NCBI GenBank assembly: GCA_023423065.1
Contig: JAFAGC010000092.1
Span: forward strand, 1-29,865
Direction of reading: 5' to 3'
DNA from: Pseudomonadota bacterium
GTDB lineage: Bacteria; Pseudomonadota; Gammaproteobacteria; Steroidobacterales; Steroidobacteraceae
DNA: 29,865 bases
A program made the translations under genes and the position numbers. Every line of letters begins with the position of its first letter. The first letter of the stretch is position 1. The notes under the pieces were generated by a model. That model was not told the DNA's origin. It did not search any database and saw only the letters and a program-made list of their open reading frames with translations. Shown piece by piece: positions 23,389 to 29,865 of this stretch.

Positions 23389-23416
23389 TTGACTTTGCTC
23401 GGTCCACGCGTATGCT
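23389..23416 (+). promoter_or_regulatory. Promoter of the phasin-like gene
   Basis: TTGACT (23389-23394), a 16-nt spacer and TATGCT (23411-23416) make a good sigma70 promoter immediately after the phaZ stop codon. The phasin-like gene can therefore be expressed separately from phaCZ. Confidence 0.6.
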
Positions 23417-23428
23417 GCGCCGCATCAT

Positions 23429-23443
23429 TGCTGCGAAGCAGCA
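23429..23443 (+). promoter_or_regulatory. Leader hairpin next to the phasin-like RBS
   Basis: TGCTGC (23429-23434), GAA and GCAGCA (23438-23443) form a 6-bp hairpin with a 3-nt loop, directly followed by the Shine-Dalgarno AGGAG (23445-23449). It lies in the first bases of the transcript predicted from the promoter at 23389-23416 and could tune translation or protect the 5' end. Confidence 0.4.
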
Positions 23444-23454
23444 TAGGAGAGTCC

Positions 23455-23823
23455 ATGAATTTTCAGGAAAAAGTGTTCGAAGTGGCCTCGGACCTGCGGG
23501 TCCGCTCCCTGGCCCTCGCCCAGGCGGCGCTCGAAGCCGGCCGTGCCCGGGCCCAGGATGCCGCCCGCCGCGCGGCCGTGCTGCAGGGTTCGCTCGGCGT
23601 GCTCGGTACGGGCGGACGCGAGCTCAACAAGGTCGTCCGACGCCATGCGCTGCGCTTCGTGAAGGAAAACTCCACGATCGTCCGCGCCGCGAGCAAGGAT
23701 GTTTCCGCGATCGCGCGCGACACCTACGTCGGCTTCACGAAGTCCGGCGCGAAGAAACAGGCGGCGCCGACCCGCAAATCCGCGTCTTCCCGCAAGCGTG
23801 CACGCGCGAAGGTTTCGCGCTGA
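23455..23823 (+). CDS. Small basic phasin-like (PHA granule) protein
   Basis: 122-residue protein. An amphipathic, Ala/Arg-rich helical body (about 1-95: FEVASDLRVRSLALAQAAL, then ARAQDAARRAAVLQG) is followed by a strongly basic Lys/Arg/Ala/Ser tail (96-122). A helical granule-binding part plus a basic tail recalls PhaF/PhaI-type phasins, and the position right after phaC-phaZ supports that role, but I see no diagnostic phasin signature. The ATG at 23455 has AGGAG (23445-23449) 5 nt upstream; longer readings start inside the promoter. It has its own promoter and a strong terminator just after the stop, so it can be a single-gene transcript. Alternative: a small nucleoid- or DNA-associated protein, given the basic tail. 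Confidence 0.75.
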   Translation: MNFQEKVFEVASDLRVRSLALAQAALEAGRARAQDAARRAAVLQGSLGVLGTGGRELNKVVRRHALRFVKENSTIVRAASKDVSAIARDTYVGFTKSGAKKQAAPTRKSASSRKRARAKVSR

Positions 23824-23830
23824 TCAGGTC

Positions 23831-23857
23831 CGCGCCCCGGCAATGGGGCGCGTTTTT
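23831..23857 (+). terminator. Intrinsic terminator after the PHA cluster
   Basis: CGCGCCCC (23831-23838), a 6-nt loop, GGGGCGCG (23845-23852) and TTTTT (23853-23857) form a textbook rho-independent terminator 8 nt after the phasin-like stop codon. It ends the phaC-phaZ-phasin unit before pckG. Confidence 0.88.
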
Positions 23858-23863
23858 CCGCAC

Positions 23864-23900
23864 CTAACAGCCTGATTTTGTCGGCAGGACGCCCTGTTAG
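23864..23900. repeat. Inverted repeat upstream of pckG
   Basis: CTAACAG (23864-23870) and CTGTTAG (23894-23900) are perfect 7-bp inverted copies separated by 23 nt, 40-76 nt before the pckG -10-like TATACT. This could be two half-sites for a regulator, but at this length chance is possible. Confidence 0.25.
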
Positions 23901-23939
23901 CGTTATCACCGAATTCTCAGTCGAGCGCGAGTTCGCCGC

Positions 23940-23945
23940 TATACT
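23940..23945 (+). promoter_or_regulatory. Candidate -10 of pckG
   Basis: TATACT (23940-23945) is a good -10 placed 42 nt before the pckG ATG. No convincing -35 lies 16-18 nt upstream, so an activator may be needed. Confidence 0.4.
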
Positions 23946-23987
23946 CCATTGTCTCGCCCGGACAGGCAGACAATTCGAGGACTTCGA

Positions 23988-25769
23988 ATGGCAACAGCGC
24001 CGCTCTCCTTCGCTCGACTTCCACAGATTTCTCCCGCGGTTGCCGATTGGGTCGAGTCGGTCCGACAACTGACTACCCCGGACAGGATTCACTGGTGCGA
24101 CGGCTCGTCCGCCGAGCTCGCCCTGCTCAAACAATCTCTCGAGCAGACCGGCGAACTCAAGAAGTTGAACCCCAAGACCTTTCCCAATTGCCACATCGCG
24201 TACTCGCATCCCTCCGACGTGGCGCGCGTCGAGCACCTGACGTTCATCTGCACGCGCGATCGCGACGACGCGGGGCCTAACAACAACTGGATGGCCCCCG
24301 ACGAGGCGCACACGAAGATGCGCGACCTCTTCAAGGGCTGCATGAAGGGCCGCACGTTGTACGTGGTGCCCTACTGCATGGGGCCCATCGACTCGCCCTA
24401 CTCCCGCTGCGGCGTGGAGATCACCGACAGTGCGTACGTGGTCGTCAACATGGCCATCATGACGCGCATGGGCCGGCCCGCGCTGGAGCGCATCGCGCGC
24501 GAGGGCGGGAAGTTCGTCAAGGGACTGCATTCCATCGGCGAGCTCGATCCGGACCGCCGTTTCATCATGCATTACCCCGAGGAACTCTCGATCGAGAGCT
24601 ACGGCTCGGGATACGGCGGCAACGCGCTGCTCGGCAAGAAATGCCATGCGCTGCGCATCGCCAGCTGGCAGGCGCGCGACGAAGGCTGGCTCGCGGAGCA
24701 CATGCTCATCGTCGGCATCGAGAATCCGCAGGGAGAAACACACTACATCGCGGCGGCGTTCCCCTCGGCCTGCGGCAAGACCAATCTCGCGATGCTCATT
24801 CCGCCCGAGTCCATGCCCGGCTGGAAGGTCTGGACGGTCGGCGACGACATCGCCTGGCTGCACCCCGGGCCGGATGGGCGCCTGTACGCGATCAATCCCG
24901 AGGCGGGATATTTCGGCGTCGCCCCCGGCACCAACCGCGCGACCAACCGGAACGCGTTCGACATGGTCCACCGCGACACGTTGTTCACCAACGTCGCGCT
25001 GACCGCGGACAACGAGCCGTGGTGGGAAGGCCGCAGGCTCAACAAGCCCGTCCTCGACTGGCAGGGCAAGCCTTACGACCCGGCGAGCGGCGGCGTTTCC
25101 GCGCATCCGAATTCGCGTTTCACGGTCTCCGCGAAGGTGAATCCTATCTACTCGCCGCGCGCCGAGGATCCGCGGGGCGTGCCGATCAGCGCGCTGGTGT
25201 TCGGCGGGCGGCGCCGCGAAGTGGCGCCGCTCGTGTACGAGGCCCGAAGCTGGCAACACGGTGTCCTGGTCGGCGCGTCGGTCGCATCCGAGACCACCGC
25301 GGCGGCCACCGGCGCGGTCGGCGTCGTGCGCCGCGACCCCATGGCGATGAAGCCGTTCGCGGGATACAACTTCGGCGACTACTGGCGGCATTGGCTCGAG
25401 GTCGGCAAGCGACTGCAGCACCCGCCGCGCCTGTTCCACGTCAATTGGTTCCGGCGCGACACCAACGGCAAGTTCCTGTGGCCGGGCTATGGCGACAACC
25501 TGCGCGTCATGGAATGGATCATCAAGCGATGCGCCGGCCAGATCGGCGCGGCGGAATCCCCCATCGGCTATCTACCGCGGCCCGAGGATCTCAACCTCGA
25601 AGGCGTGAACGTGAGCGAAAGCACGATGCGCGAATTGCTCGCCGTGCCCGCCGATGCCTGGCGCAAGGAAGTGAGCGACATGCGCGTGTATTTGAAGGAC
25701 TTCGGCCAGCGCGCGCCGGCGGAGATGTTCGCCGAGCTCGACGAGACCGAGCGTCGGCTGAGCCAGTAG
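23988..25769 (+). CDS. pckG: Phosphoenolpyruvate carboxykinase (GTP)
   Basis: Converts oxaloacetate and GTP to phosphoenolpyruvate, CO2 and GDP, the entry step of gluconeogenesis; cytoplasmic. 593 residues, usual for the GTP-dependent family and unlike the shorter ATP type. Hallmarks are RDRDDAGPNNNW (90-101), YVVPYCMGP (125-133), the PEPCK-specific P-loop FPSACGKTN (258-266) with the hyper-reactive cysteine C262, the metal/kinase-2 motif VGDDIAW (284-290), GTNRATNRNAFDM, and HVNWFRRDTNGKFLWPGYGDN near 479-499. I start at the ATG 23988 with GAGGA (23977-23981) 6 nt upstream; a TTG at 23949 would add 13 residues without similarity. A terminator separates it from the PHA genes, but the metabolic link is plausible: acetyl-CoA or fatty-acid-derived carbon feeds both PHA and gluconeogenesis. 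Confidence 0.97.
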   Translation: MATAPLSFARLPQISPAVADWVESVRQLTTPDRIHWCDGSSAELALLKQSLEQTGELKKLNPKTFPNCHIAYSHPSDVARVEHLTFICTRDRDDAGPNNNWMAPDEAHTKMRDLFKGCMKGRTLYVVPYCMGPIDSPYSRCGVEITDSAYVVVNMAIMTRMGRPALERIAREGGKFVKGLHSIGELDPDRRFIMHYPEELSIESYGSGYGGNALLGKKCHALRIASWQARDEGWLAEHMLIVGIENPQGETHYIAAAFPSACGKTNLAMLIPPESMPGWKVWTVGDDIAWLHPGPDGRLYAINPEAGYFGVAPGTNRATNRNAFDMVHRDTLFTNVALTADNEPWWEGRRLNKPVLDWQGKPYDPASGGVSAHPNSRFTVSAKVNPIYSPRAEDPRGVPISALVFGGRRREVAPLVYEARSWQHGVLVGASVASETTAAATGAVGVVRRDPMAMKPFAGYNFGDYWRHWLEVGKRLQHPPRLFHVNWFRRDTNGKFLWPGYGDNLRVMEWIIKRCAGQIGAAESPIGYLPRPEDLNLEGVNVSESTMRELLAVPADAWRKEVSDMRVYLKDFGQRAPAEMFAELDETERRLSQ

Positions 25770-25773
25770 CGGC

Positions 25774-26679
25774 TCAGGCTTCTTCGCAGTAGAAGCGGAT
25801 CGTCAGGGGCGAGTCGCGCTCGGGTACGCGCCCGAGGCCGATGAGCCCCTCGCCCTTGATCTGCACGCTGTCGCGGCGCACGAACAGCTCTTCGCCGCCC
25901 TCGGCCTGTACGAACGTGCCGTTCGTGCTCTGGTCGATCAGCACGAACTTGTTGCGGTTGATCTCGATGCGCGCGTGCAGGCGCGAGATCAGGTTGCCGC
26001 GGATCACGAGATCGTTGTCGTCCGCTCGGCCGATCGCGACGTTCGGGCGTTGCTCCGTCAACATGACTTCGCCACCGTCGAACGTGAGCCGCAGGCGCAT
26101 CGCGCGGCGGCCTTCGTGCGGGGAGAGCGACATCGACGGCAACATGCTCGTGATGTCCTCGGTCTGCCAGAGCACCTCGAACAGCGTGACCTCGGCGCCC
26201 TGGCCCTTGAGCGTCGCGACGTCGATCTGGCGCACCGACGACTGCCACTCGGGCGACAACAGCGCCACCATGGCTTCCGTCGTGATGATCTGCCCGGCTT
26301 TGGCCTGGCTCGTCATGCGGTTCGCGGTGTGCACGGTCGAACCGAACACGTCCCGGTTTTCCACCACCACCGGACCCGCGTGGCAGCCGATGCGGATGGC
26401 GACGTGATGCCCCTCCGCGGTCAGCTCCGGGTTGCCCGTGATGGATTTCTGCATCTTCGCGGCCGCGTTGAGCGCGTCGTTCGCGATCGGGAATGTGGAC
26501 ATCACCTCGTCGCCCATCGTCTTGATGACGGTGCCGTGATGCTCCTCGGTGGCCTGCTTCATGATGTCGATGCAGGTCGCGATCACCTCGCGGGCGCGCT
26601 GGTCCCCGAGCTCTTCATAGAGCCGCGTTGAGCCGACCACGTCGGCAAACACGATGGCGAGTTCGATGTCTTTGGCCAT
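25774..26679 (-). CDS. Class III nucleotide cyclase with C-terminal FHA domain
   Basis: 301-residue soluble protein. The cyclase homology domain (about 5-175) has the first metal Asp D13 (FADVVGST), the second D57 with adenine-type Lys K53 (KTMGDEVM), and D110 in ENRDVFGSTVHTANR. R121 is present, but the position of the transition-state Asn (usually V-N-x-A-x-R) is His117, so cyclase activity may be altered or lost. The FHA domain (about 195-299) has GRADDNDLV (217-225), ISRLHARI (231-238) and STNGTFV (251-257), the phosphothreonine-binding loops. Such FHA-linked cyclases are thought to be steered by Ser/Thr kinases. Convergent with pckG (4-nt gap) and divergent from the M28 peptidase. If active, the cAMP would be a ligand for a regulator acting at the CRP-like site at 20720; this is inference. 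Confidence 0.9.
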   Translation of the reverse strand: MAKDIELAIVFADVVGSTRLYEELGDQRAREVIATCIDIMKQATEEHHGTVIKTMGDEVMSTFPIANDALNAAAKMQKSITGNPELTAEGHHVAIRIGCHAGPVVVENRDVFGSTVHTANRMTSQAKAGQIITTEAMVALLSPEWQSSVRQIDVATLKGQGAEVTLFEVLWQTEDITSMLPSMSLSPHEGRRAMRLRLTFDGGEVMLTEQRPNVAIGRADDNDLVIRGNLISRLHARIEINRNKFVLIDQSTNGTFVQAEGGEELFVRRDSVQIKGEGLIGLGRVPERDSPLTIRFYCEEA

Positions 26680-26706
26680 TGAAGATCAGTTGGATGGACG
26701 CGGGGA

Positions 26707-26734
26707 ATTATACGCATATGACCTAGAATGGCAG
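26707..26734 (-). promoter_or_regulatory. Candidate promoter of the cyclase-FHA gene
   Basis: On the minus strand CTGCCA (26734-26729), a 16-nt spacer and a perfect TATAAT (26712-26707) precede the cyclase ATG (26679) by about 28 nt. The -35 matches only 4 of 6 bases, and no Shine-Dalgarno is seen before the ATG. Confidence 0.45.
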
Positions 26735-26767
26735 CCCATTCCCGAGTACGCCGACAAAACCCGCCCC

Positions 26768-28195
26768 ATGCGCAGACTGATCCACCCGATTTTTGCCGCC
26801 TGCCTCCTCACCTTTTCCATCCATTCCGCCGCGGCCGACAAGTCTCCGGCGTTTTCGCGCGCCGACCTCGAGCAGGCCGCCACGCTGCGCAAGAAGGCAA
26901 TGGAGGACTCGACGGCCTATGAGCTGGTGAAGTCTCTTACCACCGAGGTCGGGCCGCGCCCGGCGGGCTCGCCCGGCGACAAGGCGGCGGTGGCCTGGGC
27001 CCTGCGCGAAATGCAGCGGCTGGGATTCTCGAACGTGCATACCGTCGAGGCCACCGTGCCGCATTGGGTGCGCGGTGAAGCCGAATTCTCGGTGGTTTCG
27101 CCCTGGCCGCAGCCCATGCCGACGATCGCGCTCGGCGGCAGCATCGGCACGCCGTCCGAAGGAATCGAGGCGGACGCGATCATGGTGAAGGACCTGGACG
27201 CGCTCGCCGCGCTGCCGCCCGACGCGGCGAAAGGTCGGATCGTGTTCTTCCACAACCGCATGGATCGCACGCGCGATGGCTCGGGATATGGCCGCGCCGT
27301 GCGGGTGCGCGCCTCCGGTCCGTCGGCCGCCGCCAGACTCGGCGCGGTCGGAGTCGTGATCCGCTCCATCAGCACCAGTGACGACCGGTTTCCTCACACG
27401 GGCGCGATGCGCTACTCGGCCGACGCACCACGAATCCCGGCGTTCGCGATTTCGAATCCGGATGCGGATGCGCTCGAACGCCAGTTCCAGAGCGGCAACC
27501 CCGTACGACTGCGCATGCGCTCGACCTCGCGCGATCTTCCGCCGACCACCTCGGCCAATGTCATCGGTGAAATTCCGGGAAGCGACCTCGCGAACGAGAT
27601 CGTGATCATCGGCGGCCACCTCGATTCCTGGGACCCTGGCGTCGGCGCGCTCGACAATGCCGCGGGTGTCGCGATCACGATGCGAGTGGCCAGCCTCATC
27701 CGCGAGCTCGGCCTCAGACCCCGCCGCACGATCCGCGTCGTGTTGTTCGCGAACGAGGAGTTCGGCACGAACGGCTCGCTCGTCTACGCGGCGGCGAAGG
27801 AAGCCGAGATCGATCGGCACGTGCTCGGGTTCGAATCGGATTTCGGCGCTGGCCCGGTCTGGCGCCTGTCGAGCGGAGTCCATTCCGCGCAGCTGCCCGC
27901 CGTCGACGCGATCTTCAAGGCCCTCGCGCCGCTCAAGCTCGAGCGCGGCAACAACGAGGCGCGCGGCGGCGCCGATCTGCGCGTGTTGTCCGCGCGCGGA
28001 ATGGCGATCCTCTCGCCCGACCTCGACGGAACGGACTATTTCGACGTGCACCACAATGCGAACGACACGCTCGCGCGCGTCGATCCGGCCGCGATCCGGC
28101 AGAGCGTCGCGGCGTTTGCCGTCAGCGTATGGTTGGGCGCCCAGTACCCGGGCAAGTGGGAGCGCGTGCCGGCTATCCAGTCGCCCAGCCGCTGA
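26768..28195 (+). CDS. Exported M28-family metallopeptidase
   Basis: Zinc aminopeptidase/carboxypeptidase-type enzyme of family M28, acting in the periplasm or outside. 475 residues: signal peptide MRRLIHPIFAACLLTFSIHSAAA (cleaved near residue 23), a protease-associated (PA) insert at about 120-250 (KGRIVFFHNRMDRTRDGSGYGRAV), then the co-catalytic zinc site: H284 and D296 (GGHLDSWDPGVGALDNAAG), catalytic E330 and ligand E331 (LFANEEFG), D358 (FESDFG) and H428/H429 (DYFDVHHNANDT). The ATG at 26768 gives a clean signal peptide; longer in-frame readings extend into the divergent promoter region. No Shine-Dalgarno is obvious. The DUF985 gene follows after one nucleotide, so they are co-translated. 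Substrate specificity cannot be told from sequence. Confidence 0.92.
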   Translation: MRRLIHPIFAACLLTFSIHSAAADKSPAFSRADLEQAATLRKKAMEDSTAYELVKSLTTEVGPRPAGSPGDKAAVAWALREMQRLGFSNVHTVEATVPHWVRGEAEFSVVSPWPQPMPTIALGGSIGTPSEGIEADAIMVKDLDALAALPPDAAKGRIVFFHNRMDRTRDGSGYGRAVRVRASGPSAAARLGAVGVVIRSISTSDDRFPHTGAMRYSADAPRIPAFAISNPDADALERQFQSGNPVRLRMRSTSRDLPPTTSANVIGEIPGSDLANEIVIIGGHLDSWDPGVGALDNAAGVAITMRVASLIRELGLRPRRTIRVVLFANEEFGTNGSLVYAAAKEAEIDRHVLGFESDFGAGPVWRLSSGVHSAQLPAVDAIFKALAPLKLERGNNEARGGADLRVLSARGMAILSPDLDGTDYFDVHHNANDTLARVDPAAIRQSVAAFAVSVWLGAQYPGKWERVPAIQSPSR

Positions 28196-28196
28196 C

Positions 28197-28673
28197 ATGA
28201 GCTCCGCCGCCGGGCTCGTGAAGGCGTTGGCACTCGCCGCCCACCCCGAGGGCGGCTGGTACCGCGAGATATTCCGCTCACCGGATACCGTCTCGACGCC
28301 GCGCGGGCCGCGCTCGGCGCTCACCTGCATCGACTATCTGCTCGAAGCGGGCCAGAAGAGCCGCTGGCACGTGGTGGCGTCCGATGAGATCTGGCACTAC
28401 CACGGGGGCGCGGCGCTCGAGCTGCTCGTATTCGGTCCGGAGGCCGGCGTGTTCTCGCGGCACGTGTTGGGGCCACCCGCGCCTGGCCAGCATCCGACCG
28501 GCGTCGTTCGCTCCGGCGAATGGCAGGCCGCGCGCAGCCTCGGAGACTGGTCGCTGGTGGGCTGCGATGTCGGGCCCGGATTCGATTTCGCCGACTTCGC
28601 GCTGGTCTCGGCGCTACCCGGGCATGAGCGACATTTCCGGGGCGCGCTCGCGCCGTACGCGGATTTGCTCTAG
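28197..28673 (+). CDS. DUF985 cupin-fold protein
   Basis: 158-residue cytoplasmic protein of the DUF985/Cupin_5 family (PF06172). Conserved blocks: LAAHPEGGWYREIFRSP (residues 13-29), SALTCIDYLLEAGQKSRWHVVASDEIWHYHGG (40-71, cupin motif 1 with its His/Glu ligands), VFSRHVLG, VVRSGEWQAARSLGDWSLVGCDVGPGFDFADF (103-134, second cupin motif area), ending in the family-typical LVSALPGHERHFRG. Function is unproven for the family; a sugar-epimerase-like or metal-binding role is often suggested. The ATG at 28197 lies one nucleotide after the peptidase stop. It converges with dusA, 13 nt away, with no terminator visible between them. Confidence 0.92.
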   Translation: MSSAAGLVKALALAAHPEGGWYREIFRSPDTVSTPRGPRSALTCIDYLLEAGQKSRWHVVASDEIWHYHGGAALELLVFGPEAGVFSRHVLGPPAPGQHPTGVVRSGEWQAARSLGDWSLVGCDVGPGFDFADFALVSALPGHERHFRGALAPYADLL

Positions 28674-28686
28674 TCGGACGCCGTCG

Positions 28687-29793
28687 TCAGAACGATTCGG
28701 CCGCGGCGCCCACGAGACGTTCGCAGGTTTCTCCCGCCTCCATCAACAGCGCAGGGTCGGCGTCCGCGCCGCGCGTACCTTCCGATAACAGTCGGCGAAA
28801 TTCCTTCGCGCCCGGCTGACCCGCGTACAGGCCCAGCATGTGGCGCGCGATCCAAGCGAGCCGCTCGCCGCGTGCGACTTCGCGCCGCGCGTAGACGGTC
28901 ATGCGTTCGAGCATTTCGAGACGGGTCGGCGCGGTCCAGCCGGGATGCAGCGTCGCCGCCACGTCGGCGAGCACCATCGGGCGGTGATAGGCCTCGCGGC
29001 CCAGCATGGCGCCGTGCGCCCAGTCGAGCGAGCTAACTACCTGCTCCGGGGTGCGCAGGCCGCCGTTGACGACGACGGTCGCAGCGGGGAACGCGGTGCG
29101 CAGCTCGCGCACCACGTCGTGGCGCAGCGGAGGGATCTCGCGGTTGTCGCGCGGCGACCAGGCGCCGAGCACGGCCTTGCGAGCGTGCACGATGATGGCG
29201 TCGGCCCCGGCAGCGAGAATCCCGGCCACGAACTGGTGCAGTTCTTCACGCTCGCGGTCTCCGAATCTCGCCGCGGCCTCGCGCGCGGACTCGCGCCGCG
29301 TGCTGCCTTCGCCCGCCAGCTCCGTCGCATCGACCACGCCGATGCGCAGCTTGACGGTCACCGGAATGTCGACCACCTCGCGCATCGCGGCGACGCAGTC
29401 CGCCACCAGTCTGGGCTTCAGCATGAGACACGCGCCGAACGCGCCCGAGTGCACGCGATCGCTCGGACAGCCGCAGTTGAGGTTGATCTCGTCGTAGCCC
29501 ATCGCCGCGCCGATGCGCGCCGACTCCGCGAGGTCTTTCGGATCGCTGCCGCCGAGCTGCAGCGCGACCGGATGTTCCGCGGGATCGAACCCCAGCAGCC
29601 GCTGCCGGTCGCCGCGCAGGACCGCGCCCGTCGTGACCATTTCCGTATATAGAAGAGTGTCCGGGGAGAAGCCACGCAGGAAGTAGCGGCAGTGGCGGTC
29701 GGTCCAGTCCATCATCGGGGCGACCGAAATACGGCGATCGAGAGCGGTTTTGGTTGCGATTTTCACAGGCGGCGCAGTCCACCACACCGCCAC
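28687..29793 (-). CDS. dusA: tRNA-dihydrouridine synthase A (DusA)
   Basis: FMN/NADPH enzyme that reduces uridines in the D-loop of tRNA (U20/U20a for DusA). Up to 368 residues: TIM-barrel FMN part with ISVAPMMDWTDRHCRYFLR (22-40), YTEMVTTGAVLRGDRQRLL (49-67), HPVALQLGGSDP, the catalytic Cys C109 in INLNCGCPSDRVHSGAFGACLM (103-124), VKLRIGVV, IIVHARKAVLGAWSPRDNREIPPL (DusA-type) and VVNGGLRT. A helical C-terminal tRNA-binding domain follows from about 285. I drew the longest reading from GTG 29793; GTG at 29766 (359 aa, starting MKIATKTALDRR) is equally likely because similarity begins only after it. The 5' side of the gene lies at the window edge, so its promoter is not assessed. Confidence 0.96.
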   Translation of the reverse strand: MAVWWTAPPVKIATKTALDRRISVAPMMDWTDRHCRYFLRGFSPDTLLYTEMVTTGAVLRGDRQRLLGFDPAEHPVALQLGGSDPKDLAESARIGAAMGYDEINLNCGCPSDRVHSGAFGACLMLKPRLVADCVAAMREVVDIPVTVKLRIGVVDATELAGEGSTRRESAREAAARFGDREREELHQFVAGILAAGADAIIVHARKAVLGAWSPRDNREIPPLRHDVVRELRTAFPAATVVVNGGLRTPEQVVSSLDWAHGAMLGREAYHRPMVLADVAATLHPGWTAPTRLEMLERMTVYARREVARGERLAWIARHMLGLYAGQPGAKEFRRLLSEGTRGADADPALLMEAGETCERLVGAAAESF

Positions 29794-29820
29794 CTGCCCC
29801 GCAAACGCTCCGCGAGGTGT

Positions 29821-29845
29821 ACCCGGATCCGCTCGGCATCCGGGT
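29821..29845. repeat. Inverted repeat at the right edge
   Basis: ACCCGGAT (29821-29828) and ATCCGGGT (29838-29845) are perfect 8-bp arms with a 9-nt loop, 28 nt upstream of dusA. No T-run follows on either strand within the window. It could be a terminator stem of a gene beyond the edge or an operator. Confidence 0.3.
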
Positions 29846-29865
29846 GCGCCGGCCGGGCCCCTGCC

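Noticed and set aside
29821..29845. Intrinsic terminator at the right edge
   Set aside because: The 8-bp stem has no T-tract on either side within the window; kept only as an inverted repeat.
1..29865. CRISPR arrays, tRNA/rRNA genes, insertion sequences, att sites
   Set aside because: No regularly spaced repeats, no transposase or integrase reading, no terminal inverted repeats with target duplications and no tRNA-like or rRNA segments were recognised on reading.

Overview
The window is G+C-rich chromosomal DNA, almost completely coding, with no mobile elements, tRNA, rRNA or CRISPR array that I can see. The gene content suggests a gammaproteobacterium outside the enteric group, perhaps of the Nevskiales/Steroidobacter/Xanthomonas type. 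The clues are a class II (Pseudomonas-type) PHA synthase followed by its depolymerase, a GTP-type PEP carboxykinase, the yoaA-like helicase/tsaB gene pair, a PhoR/PhoB pair of proteobacterial type, and large outer-membrane DUF11/OmpA proteins. This placement is inference from remembered families, not from a search.

Left part (33-9907). Phosphate handling dominates. It holds a PstS-like phosphate-binding protein (33-1085, minus), a DUF47 PhoU-like protein with a Pit low-affinity phosphate transporter (2445-4109, plus), and phoB-phoR-phoU (minus, transcribed from about 9153 down to 6332). Candidate Pho boxes lie in front of phoB (correct orientation) and in front of DUF47-pit (inverted, consistent with repression), and a weak one lies in front of pstS. 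Interleaved are dapE (lysine/peptidoglycan precursor), dsbB, a LysM protein with a helical lipoprotein, and a DUF937 protein.

Middle part (9215-20579, all minus). This looks like one long transcription unit. Three exported proteins with DUF11-type domains (329, 169 and 373 aa) are followed by a 1,996-codon gene for a giant exported protein (DUF11, SdrD-B-like, OmpA-like, Ig-like, then a long beta-barrel-like C-terminus). Then, after 8 nt, come the DinG/YoaA-family helicase and tsaB, and after 61 nt phoB-phoR-phoU. The four surface genes are the best candidate for an undescribed system. They share an N-terminal sequence theme and a C-terminal ending theme. A CRP-like palindrome sits at about -42 of a plausible promoter, and a perfect 9-3-9 palindrome sits in the predicted leader.

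Right part (20798-29793). Divergent from the surface operon is a medium-chain-length PHA cluster: phaC (class II synthase), phaZ (depolymerase, ATGA overlap) and a small basic phasin-like protein with its own promoter and a strong terminator. It is followed by pckG (gluconeogenesis). Next come a class III nucleotide cyclase fused to an FHA domain (minus, with an Asn-to-His change at a catalytic position), an exported M28 metallopeptidase with a DUF985 cupin gene, and dusA (tRNA dihydrouridine synthase, minus).

No gap longer than about 220 bases lacks a gene. The larger gaps (1086-1219, 5547-5668, 20580-20797, 23824-23987) hold the regulatory sites described below.
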